DNA from: Diatrype stigma
Taxonomy: Eukaryota > Ascomycota > Sordariomycetes > Xylariales > Diatrypaceae
Reading direction: 5' to 3'
DNA: 64,000 nt
Assembly: GCA_022225965.2 (NCBI GenBank)
Contig: JAKJXP020000007.1
Coordinates: forward strand, 124,001-188,000
How positions within the stretch are numbered: the first letter of the stretch is position 1; each line of letters begins with the position of its first letter. This document shows, piece after piece, positions 56,601-64,000 of the stretch. Below the pieces are notes generated by a model. It was not told the origin of the DNA, did no database searches, and saw only the letters and a list, made by a program, of their open reading frames with translations. The position numbers and the translations under genes were made by a program.

Positions 56601-57854
56601 CTACCCTCTCACTGCCGCCTCCTTTTTTTCAACGGTTCGCCAATGTTTCGGATACTTCCTCGCGACCCTCCAAGCCTCCGCCGCGAGCTCCACCGCATTC
56701 ATGTGGCCGTCTCTCCACCCGCCGGCCATATCTTCCCGGTGCGCGCTGTCCCCGCCCAAGATCCAAGAGACGAACTCCTCCGCCCTAGCGCCGCTCGGGG
56801 CTTCTAACAGGCCCAGCGCAACATCCAGCATGTCCGGCCTGTCGTCTACGCAGTAGAACACAACTGCCGCACACCGGCTGCAGAAGTACCGCTGTACGTC
56901 GGGCGAGCTCGCGTACAAAGCAAGCGTTCCGAAGCGGGGGTCGCCTCCTGTCACGGCCTCCCGGAGTTCCGAAGTCGTCGCTGGGAAGGGGGAGTTGCTG
57001 TTGCTGTTACTGCTGTCGTGTTGTGCGCCGGCGGACGTCGTTGCCCGGGGAAAGGCGATCTGCCGCAGCAGAGCGAACGTCCAGTGGAAGATGTCCGTGC
57101 CCGACTGGATGCGGCACGAATTGCAGACGTCGAACGACGCGATGCCCTTGTGCGTGACCGGGTCCACGAACCAGGGCAGCTCCGCCCAGGCCTTGCCCTC
57201 GAACTCTCTGTCCGGGGCGCGGAGCACGAGGTCGACGCCCCGGCACCGGCAGCGGAGGGGCACCTCGCCCCGCTCGGACGTGACGCTAGCGTCGGGCAGC
57301 GACGCGATCGGACCGGGCCAGTCGGCGCCGTCGGGGATCTCTTCGCTCTTCTCGCTGTGCCCTAGCCATCGTCTGGGTCGTGCGCCGCTCTGGTTTGGGG
57401 CGCGCAGCCAGGCCGAGGCCCCGCCGTCGCGCGTGTCGCCTACGAATATGTGGTGGCTGCACTGCACCAGGTTCGGGACGTCGAGGTTCGCTAGTACGCC
57501 GGTGAAGACTTCGTATAGGACAGCACTTCCATCGCTTGGATTGTCGGGCTGGACCTGCCAGAACATCTTGCTGCTGCATGTGCGGCAGAAGAGAACGCTC
57601 AGCCTCTTGCTGAAGACGTAGGTTTCCAGTGATGATGGTGATGATGATGATGATGCCTGTGCGATCTTGCTGCTTTCACCAGGCCATACTACACAGCTGG
57701 TGTACAATGCGCCGGTCATGTGGCGACACGAAGTGCAATGGCAGCAGCTGGCTTTCAGGGGCAGAGAAGACCTGACCACCTCAGCGTTGAATGTGTGTGC
57801 TTTGCAAAGGCATTGCGCCGTGAGGGTGATGTTACCCCCTGCTTCTGTAGACAT
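56601..57854 (-). CDS. tandem GFA/CENP-V-type zinc-binding protein
   Basis: Single exon. From the ATG at 57854 (MSTEAGGNITLTAQ, good AAC ATG context) the protein has 417 residues. An in-frame ATG at 57908 would add 18. Two GFA-like domains are visible. The first has CLC, then CCHCTSCRHMTG, then FCRTCSSKMF. The second has CRCRG, then CNSCR, then YFCSRCAAVVFYC. These Cys sets are the zinc sites of the glutathione-dependent formaldehyde-activating (GFA) family. Single-domain members have about 130-190 residues, so this is a duplicated form. Fungal members are often unassigned. Glutathione-adduct chemistry is the family suggestion, and the substrate is unknown. A Ser run is coded by an ATG/GAT microsatellite near 57640. 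Confidence 0.8.
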   Translation of the reverse strand: MSTEAGGNITLTAQCLCKAHTFNAEVVRSSLPLKASCCHCTSCRHMTGALYTSCVVWPGESSKIAQASSSSSPSSLETYVFSKRLSVLFCRTCSSKMFWQVQPDNPSDGSAVLYEVFTGVLANLDVPNLVQCSHHIFVGDTRDGGASAWLRAPNQSGARPRRWLGHSEKSEEIPDGADWPGPIASLPDASVTSERGEVPLRCRCRGVDLVLRAPDREFEGKAWAELPWFVDPVTHKGIASFDVCNSCRIQSGTDIFHWTFALLRQIAFPRATTSAGAQHDSSNSNSNSPFPATTSELREAVTGGDPRFGTLALYASSPDVQRYFCSRCAAVVFYCVDDRPDMLDVALGLLEAPSGARAEEFVSWILGGDSAHREDMAGGWRDGHMNAVELAAEAWRVARKYPKHWRTVEKKEAAVRG

Positions 57855-57908
57855 GTTGTTCTCCCAACTGCAAATCGGTGTGCCTGCTTGTAGGTGGCAG
57901 TGTCTCAT

Positions 57909-58623
57909 GTGAACTTACGTCTTCTCCGTAGACCATACTTATATATCACTGATCATACAGCTGTGTTCCATGAGAATTGTGTCGATTGAAACACAATATG
58001 TACTCGACATCATCATACATCATCATACATACATACATACATGTAGTTCACGATAAGCGGCGCGCCCCTAACTAGAAACCCCCCAAAACGCCCTCCCCCG
58101 GACCTGAAGGGCGCGCCAAGACTTCCGGTTCTTCGGGGCTCATTGGCGTAAGTGCAGCTTAGTGGGGTCGCGCCGGGTTACCCTGTCCGGTCATTCTAGG
58201 CACCATTCCAGGCATCACAGCCAATTGCAGCTTCAGGGCCCTGAGCCATCGGGGGCCTCGGGGTCGTAGGGCTCGCTCGACATGATCTTCTACTTTGATC
58301 TTCCCAGGTTCTGTCAAGACAGAGAAAAGACGGCTGCATTTGGTAGGTCAGAACTCAGAGGCATGTTCCGGAGGTTAGGCCAATACGTGTCCATAGCGTC
58401 ATTAGACCATTCACTGGCATTCAGCTTCTGCCTGGTCGCAGCCAACATGTTTTGCGAGACTGCGAGTTTGCGCCTCACTCATCATCACCTACCTACCAAT
58501 AGCAGAAGATGCTTGCCAGGATCTGACCATTCCAGGAAAAGCCGATCGACATTTCTTTCTACGGTTTTCCGCCCAAGCACTCCCTTTGCGTCCTTTCTCA
58601 TGTTAACCTTGTCCTGTCCTTAG
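57909..58623. other. divergent promoter region between GFA-like and archaemetzincin-like genes
   Basis: About 715 bp. It contains a CATCATACAT/CATACATACATA microsatellite at about 58009-58042. The frame 58282-58623 ends in a stop just before the next gene and is not in frame with it. It is not accepted as a gene. Confidence 0.5.
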
Positions 58624-60228
58624 ATGTCTTACAAGTCACAACTAGGACGGGAATGTCTCCACCGGAGCCTGCAGCTGGAGCCATCGCCGCATGCTAAGGA
58701 ATCTGGCTTCGAGCGGCAGTCGCTAGTCCGGAGGCTAGCTGCTACCACCAAGTCGGGACGTTGTGGTGGGCATAAGCTTGCCAAAGTTCGAGGAAGAACG
58801 CAACCTTCAGCAGCAGCAGCAGGAGGAGTAGACGACGATGATCTAAACTTGTCATGGTCATTCCCGGCCCCTCTCGTCCTGCCCGGCGATGATCTGGCCT
58901 GGGACCCGAAGTCCCCTCCGCAGAGCTTCCGCGCTTGGCTGCACGGGGAAACGCGGAACAAACCGACGGAGGATCGCCAGACCCTGTACGTCGCTGCCGC
59001 GCCTCGGGTCACAGCTGGCGTGGCCTTCATGGCGGATTGGCTTTTGCAGCCTAGTATCATAGATGTAAATATGACTGGAGGAGGGGAATCGGCTGATGCC
59101 GATACCGAAGGGGGTCCGAAGAAGGCCAAGAAAATGAAGATGTCACGGTCGCAGTCGCACACAACAACAAAACCAAGCCCAAAATTGCCCCCGCCGCCCA
59201 GTTGCGCGGACGTCATCAGCTACCTAAGCGCTTTCTATCACGGCATGCCCGTCAAACCTTTACCACAATGCCTGCGTTTCGTCCCTTGGCAGGAGGAGAA
59301 GACGACACGGCCATCGTCGAAGAAGAAGAGGAAGAGGCAGAAGTCGAGTAATAGTAGCGACAGTGACACAGGCACGGAATACATCGGCCTGGCTACCCAA
59401 GACGATACCGCCACGCGCATCCGCGTCCGGCCGTCGCCCGATGGGCTCTTCCGGGGCCAGCTCAACCTAGACGATATCCTCGATGCGGCGATCGAGATGC
59501 TGCCGCCGGATGCCTACGCGCTGGTCCTGCTCGTCGACCACGACATGTACGAGGACGACGACGACGACTTCTGCTGCGGGCGGGCGTACGGCGGTAGTCG
59601 GGTCGCGGTCGTGTCGTCCTCGAGGTACCACCCGGCCCTCGACGACGGAGTCGGCACCGACCACGCGCACATGTGGCCGGCGTCGCACTGCCGGTCCTAC
59701 GTCGATCGGGTCTGCGCAGCTGTGGCCAGGCCAGCAAAAGCACAGGCTCCTGCTGCCGACCCCTCCTCCACTGCGACAGCGGCAGTCTCTCCTATACGGG
59801 CCGCGATCGATGCTGCGAGAGAGGTGTCCGTTAGCATGCGCAATTCACAAGAGCAGATCGGCGCGCTCTGGTTCTCGCGCCTGGCGCGGACGGTCGCCCA
59901 CGAGCTGGGCCACTGCTTCGGCATGGCCCACTGCGCCTACTACGCGTGCAGCATGCAGGGCACGGCGGGCATGGCCGAGGACGTGCGGCAGCCGCCGTAT
60001 TTCTGTCCGGTCTGTCTGGGCAAGCTGTCGCATGCCGTGGCTGGCGAATTGTTGGAGGCTCGATACGGACATGGCGATGGTGTTGGTAATGATGATGACG
60101 GGAGGAAGAGAAAGTATGTTCGGGAGAGATACGAAAGGATCGCTGAGTTCTGCGATGGGTGGAAGGGGAAGAACGGTCTGTTTGCGGGGTATGAGGCTTG
60201 GGTGAGGGCACGATTGGATCTGCTTTAA
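58624..60228 (+). CDS. archaemetzincin-like zinc metalloprotease
   Basis: Single exon, 534 residues. The zinc site is VAHELGHCFGMAHC: His426, Glu427, His430 and His436, followed by YYACSMQG and, about 20 residues later, CPVC. This is the archaemetzincin pattern HExxHxxGxxHC...CxM...CxxC, with extra Cys residues for a second zinc. The N-terminal part (CLHRSLQLEPSPHA and LAATTKSGR) is also typical of fungal members. Two low-complexity basic insertions (KKAKKMKMSR and SSKKKRKRQK) separate the domains and may be nuclear localisation signals. LVLLVDHDMYEDDDDDF carries the DHD-type strand of the fold. Function in fungi is poorly known; it is a putative aminopeptidase by analogy with AMZ1/AMZ2. The first ATG at 58624 is used. 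Confidence 0.85.
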   Translation: MSYKSQLGRECLHRSLQLEPSPHAKESGFERQSLVRRLAATTKSGRCGGHKLAKVRGRTQPSAAAAGGVDDDDLNLSWSFPAPLVLPGDDLAWDPKSPPQSFRAWLHGETRNKPTEDRQTLYVAAAPRVTAGVAFMADWLLQPSIIDVNMTGGGESADADTEGGPKKAKKMKMSRSQSHTTTKPSPKLPPPPSCADVISYLSAFYHGMPVKPLPQCLRFVPWQEEKTTRPSSKKKRKRQKSSNSSDSDTGTEYIGLATQDDTATRIRVRPSPDGLFRGQLNLDDILDAAIEMLPPDAYALVLLVDHDMYEDDDDDFCCGRAYGGSRVAVVSSSRYHPALDDGVGTDHAHMWPASHCRSYVDRVCAAVARPAKAQAPAADPSSTATAAVSPIRAAIDAAREVSVSMRNSQEQIGALWFSRLARTVAHELGHCFGMAHCAYYACSMQGTAGMAEDVRQPPYFCPVCLGKLSHAVAGELLEARYGHGDGVGNDDDGRKRKYVRERYERIAEFCDGWKGKNGLFAGYEAWVRARLDLL

Positions 60229-62071
60229 TGACTAGCGATGACGGTTAGGCAGGTGGCTTTGCTTCTCCTATGGCATATGGCAGGGAAAGGGAAATATAGG
60301 CGTGTACGCGTGTTGATGTGTAATCGCGGGGCGCGTAACATATATCAATTTTTCCTAATTAGGTAGAACCAATAGCGATTTATACGTGCTTGTGGTTTGA
60401 TAGACGGTAACTACTGCAAGAACGAATTGGGAGGTTACCATCAGCAGCGACGAAGGGTTATTGTTTGTTCAAGAAAGGAGTCATCATCAGGAATCTTGTC
60501 TCATGTGGTTTCAACCTCATGGCTGAATTATCGTAGACTGATCTCGAGGTATCTAGATAGCTTCCTCCTAAACAGAAGGAGCTTTCAGTGACTCGTATTA
60601 ACGTACGTTGATTTCCCATCACGATAGCTGGCAATCGACAGTTCGTGCACTCCACCAGATTGGTTCGTTTCCCTCGCCAGGCGCTGACCCTTCGCCTTCC
60701 CCAACCAGGCCACCAGTATCTCCTCAAGGTGATCAGACATCGCCAGCGAACATTAACAACGGAACTTGGAAGGGTGTTATGTTGTTGAAGTTCCAGCAGA
60801 GCCACTCGTAATCCGCGTCTAAGCTTGTGTGTAACCTGGAGATTCCCGAGGTGATATCCCAAACCATGTCATGGTTGGAGTCTGTTGCTATATTAGCATG
60901 GATCATCGATAGCAAGCGATGATGTAAGTATTTTGTTACCTTCTAGTTGGCTAAGATGGCAAAACACCTTGTCTGTTTCTTCTTCGCTTGGCCTTTCCTG
61001 CATGGTAGCGTCGCCTCACTCCAAGCGCAGCAATGCAAAGCATCAGGAAAATCAGAACACTGCCAACGACGGTCATTTTGATGTCGAACTCCATGTTGAC
61101 AGATCGTAGGTATTCCTGGGTGTTCTGGATTGACTTCGGTGTTGGTGGTATTGAGGACTTTTGGGCTGTTCTGCAGGGAATTAGAATGGATTTGAGACAA
61201 TCTGTAAACTCATCGTTGCTTACAACTCAAGTTTGTGCCTGTAGGGCTTTGTCGTGTGTTCGATCCAATCTGAAAGGAGTGGTTGCTTTGCTTGCTGCCT
61301 TGGGGGTTTTGTTGGAAAACTGAGATGTAAACGCTGAGGTCGTCTTATTTTACCTGTGTCACGATGGGCTCAAGTAAGTGTCAAGCAAACATTGCAACTG
61401 GTATTGTAATCAGCACAGCTTTATCAGGCTTAAAAGCGGGCCAACAACGTACTTGGCTTGGAAGTGTTGCCTTGACGATACCTATGTCTTAAAGATGTCA
61501 ACGACTAAGCAGGGTGTATTTGCATACATGATTGATCGAATTTTGCACAAGGTAAGGGTCACACGATCACGACAGGACTAGGCCGCCAGGCACAACATAT
61601 GAGTTTGGTCAACCTAGGTAATAACCACTCTCCGTGAAGAAATATCTGGTTATATGCACAAATGGCTCAGGGGTTTTGCACTCTACACGCGTCTACCCTA
61701 ACTTCGACCCTCAGACCAACAGATCGTAAACACTCAAAACGGAATCCCTCTTGTCATTCCCCTCCCATATCTGAAGGATAAAGTAGGATAAACCACGATT
61801 CGAGGCAGCTGCCACATGGAGAACACTTGCAAGGTAGGAAGCAGTGGCAAATGCTAGACCACCACCAGGGAGAAACTAAGCAATAATGACACTTCACCTA
61901 CGTGAACAATTCAAGTACATCCAACAAGAAGGAACCCCAGATCCAAACCATTTCCCTTTACCTTTATCCTACCCAAGTCCCATTGTACCATAGTCATTTC
62001 CAAGTTGCCTTACCTTCCAACTAATACCTAGTCTTTCGAAAAGCAGACCTTCATCATCCTGTTGATTCCCC
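60229..62071. other. intergenic, gene-poor
   Basis: About 1.8 kb. Apart from a possible small ORF at 60951-61094, no gene is convincing. Frames at 60458-60862, 60608-60811 and 61033-61323 overlap on both strands and lack any family feature. No long repeat was recognised. Confidence 0.45.
60951..61094 (-). CDS. possible small single-TM protein, 47 residues
   Basis: From ATG at 61094 (context GTCAACATGG) the minus strand codes Met-Glu-Phe-Asp, then a hydrophobic segment (TVVGSVLIFLMLCIAALGV), then a strongly basic tail RRRYHAGKAKRRRNRQ, and stops with TAG. This is the layout of a small tail- or signal-anchored membrane peptide. No homologue is recognised, and such ORFs can arise by chance. Confidence 0.3.
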   Translation of the reverse strand: MEFDIKMTVVGSVLIFLMLCIAALGVRRRYHAGKAKRRRNRQGVLPS

Positions 62072-63664
62072 TCAGCATAAAAAATGAGGGGGTCTCGACA
62101 CGGAGGCATTCCTTCTCTTCTGCTGCCTCTGCACACGCCGCGGCGATGACATCTCATCCCATGCAAATTTGGCTTGAGAGTTGAGGAGCACATGTCCCTT
62201 CATGACTCCGTCTCCAATGTAGAAGGCGGGCCACACAGCGCGCCGGACGTCTAGGAAAATGGAGCTCGGTGGTTCGTCCTCCGCCTGCACGCCATTGGTG
62301 GTTGGAGGCGATTCCTCTTGGTCCCTGTCGCCGTTCCTGTCCGGGTCCCGACCGTTCTTCTTTCCTGTTCCATTCGTTTTCGGGCCTCCATTTACCTCTG
62401 GCACTTTGTCTTTGCTAGGTACCGTCAAGCGTATGGGTACCCAGTCCTTGTCATTGAAGACCGCGGCTGTATCCTCCATGGGGTTGAAGGAGGGCAATAC
62501 AGGATGCACCTTGACTTCCGTCTGGCGGATGAACTCCCAACATTCGACTGCGGCCTTGCAGACCTCCTGGAGATCAGCCTTGAAAGCATTCTGTTTTTCC
62601 TCGCGGACGAGGCAGCCAAGGGTTTTGTGAACTGCCTCGAGAATCTCTATGATACGCTTTCGTCTGATTTTCTTCTGCTGTTCGGGGTCGACACTGAGCA
62701 ACACGCTCCGCAGGTAAACCTCCCGGGCACTGTCGGTGTTGGACAAGGAAGATAGCAAGTTGGTAATCTCCCCGGCGTCGGGATCCACGTACATAGGTAC
62801 GAATATGTGCCCGGCAAATCTTGATCCTAACGCACCCACGCAGGCTGCCATCCGCATCTGTCTGGCCTCTTTCGAGTTCGATGCCGGCAGGGGCAACCAC
62901 TTGAGCTTGTCATGTAAGTCCGCCCAGAGGTCGGCATTGTCTAGTGTAGCCTTAGGCAGACCATCGCTGAAAAAGTTCGTCGCAAGTTTGTGGACAGCCT
63001 CGAACACGTTGTTCAGCTTTATGCCACTAGGATAGGGGGGACAATTAGCAACGTGTAGTTATAGTGGGTTGGTGGAAGTGGACACCTACATGACGTCTTC
63101 AGGTGCGCTTTGCATGACACATGACCATTGCTTGAGTGCGTCTAGATCCTTGCTCAATACCGAAACCTCATTGCTCTTCTGCTCGAGTGCTGTACTGGTT
63201 TGCTCGTAAGTGGCGGATAGACTGTTGTGACTCTCATTCTGTTGTTGAACCGTATCCTGGAGCGCCTTTATCTGGGCATTGGCTGCCTCCAACTGCTCTT
63301 GCAGGCTTGTATTCGTTTTGGCAATCTCTGTCAACCGTTCATCCCGTTCAGCCACTTTGGACTTCTCGGCGTCGAGCTCACTGGTGAGTTGAGTATTTGT
63401 CTCCACCAGCGTATTGATCCGGGTGGTGTGTTCGTTGGCTTTGCTTCTCTCGACATCGAGTTCCATCTGTAGGATACTGATGTTTCGGGAAAAGACCTTC
63501 TGTTCGGCATATGATTCAAATCTATGCTGTTCAAGCTCCTGTTTCATTGATGTGTTCTCCTCTAGACATCTCTGGACTGCGTCGAAAGAGGAGTCTGAGG
63601 TGAAGCTAGTGATGAGCCCGAATAGGGACTTCAGGTTGTGCAAGGAATCAAATTGGGCAGTCAT
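62072..63664 (-). CDS. coiled-coil protein of unknown function
   Basis: Join complement(62072..63026, 63090..63664), 509 residues, one 63-bp intron (GTAGGT donor, CCTAG acceptor). Residues about 30-185 form long heptad-like helices (for example QEQLEAANAQIKALQDTVQQ), a probable coiled coil. The second half is a globular, mainly helical region (GIKLNNVFEAVHKLATNFF, then FAGHIFVPMYVDPDAG and RRKRIIEILEAVHKTLG). A Lys/Asp/Asn-rich low-complexity insertion follows, then a conserved-looking tail with AVWPAFYIGDG and VLLNSQAKFAWDEM. I do not recognise the family. Fungal proteins of similar layout are known only as hypotheticals. The protein is likely cytosolic or nuclear, and the gene lies outside the biosynthetic cluster. 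Confidence 0.75.
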
Positions 63665-64000
63665 CTTGATCGGCTAGTATCCATGAACACGTAAGAATAA
63701 TTCTTTGCAGTAGGATGGATTATAGATTTGTTTGGGGGACGCAGAGTGGACTCTGAGTAGCATGTCAAATGCATTTCATTTCATGTATTTATAGGCTGGC
63801 TCCATCTAGCTTCATGGATTGTCATGAGGCTCAAGTTCATATGCCCTGAGATGCCAGCCTGATGATCAAATATTAGACGGCCTGCTGCATCGTACATATG
63901 TGACAATGCAAGAAACACTCCCGTTGCTCCTCACTTAGCTTGCCACATCAGAACGATGTCAAAGCAACCCTCTGACATGTGGAATGGCCATTGCTCTCGT
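63665..64000. other. upstream region of the coiled-coil gene
   Basis: About 336 bp to the window edge, containing the presumed promoter of the minus-strand coiled-coil gene. No other feature is seen. Confidence 0.5.

Noticed and set aside
60458..60862. 134-codon minus-strand frame downstream of the metalloprotease gene
   Set aside because: It overlaps other open frames on both strands, and there is no domain or splice support.

Overview
The window is nuclear DNA of a filamentous ascomycete (Pezizomycotina, probably Sordariomycetes). Genes carry short 50-200 bp introns with fungal GT(A/G)NGT donors and CTAAC-type branch points. The housekeeping genes are fungal in type, and the centre is a secondary-metabolite locus of the filamentous-fungal kind. 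The species cannot be fixed from the sequence alone.
Left flank (about 0.8-9.2 kb) is ordinary: a BYE1-type PHD/TFIIS/SPOC transcription factor (-), the 20S proteasome alpha-3 subunit (+), and a GMPPA-like GDP-mannose pyrophosphorylase subunit (+). Right flank (about 54-64 kb) is also ordinary: a single-pass membrane protein (-), a tandem GFA/CENP-V-type zinc protein (-), an archaemetzincin-like metalloprotease (+) and a coiled-coil protein of unknown function (-).
Between them, about 9.7-54 kb is a biosynthetic region. In order: a broken piece of a trans-acting enoyl reductase (-), a 14-TM-type MFS exporter (-), an assembly gap flanked by poly-G and poly-C, a cytochrome P450 (-), a rhodopsin-like 7-TM protein (-), an LTR element of 2.4 kb full of internal repeats, a PKS-NRPS hybrid of 4011 residues (+), a bicovalent BBE-like flavin oxidase (-), an SDR (-), a monocovalent FAD oxidase (-), a second P450 (+), a UbiA-superfamily prenyltransferase or terpene cyclase (-), a second rhodopsin-like protein (+) and a second bicovalent BBE-like oxidase (+). 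I see no pathway-specific transcription factor and no intact trans-ER.
The PKS-NRPS reads KS-AT-DH-cMT-ER0-KR-ACP-C-A-T-R after nine exons are joined. Its ketosynthase, acyltransferase, dehydratase, methyltransferase, adenylation and reductive-release motifs look intact. The condensation domain has Ser where the second His of HHxxxDG should be, and the KR nucleotide loop reads THGLG. With the enoyl reductase decayed as well, the product would differ from that of a textbook PKS-NRPS, or the pathway may be losing function. The P450s, flavin oxidases and SDR would tailor the product and the MFS protein would export it. The UbiA protein suggests a terpenoid or prenylation branch, so two metabolic modules may be joined here. 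The left part (MFS, P450, PKS-NRPS) has moderate GC codon use and the right part (oxidases, SDR, UbiA) is visibly GC-rich.
Exon structures were derived by hand from splice signals and reading-frame continuity. Functions rest on motif recognition, since no database search was possible.
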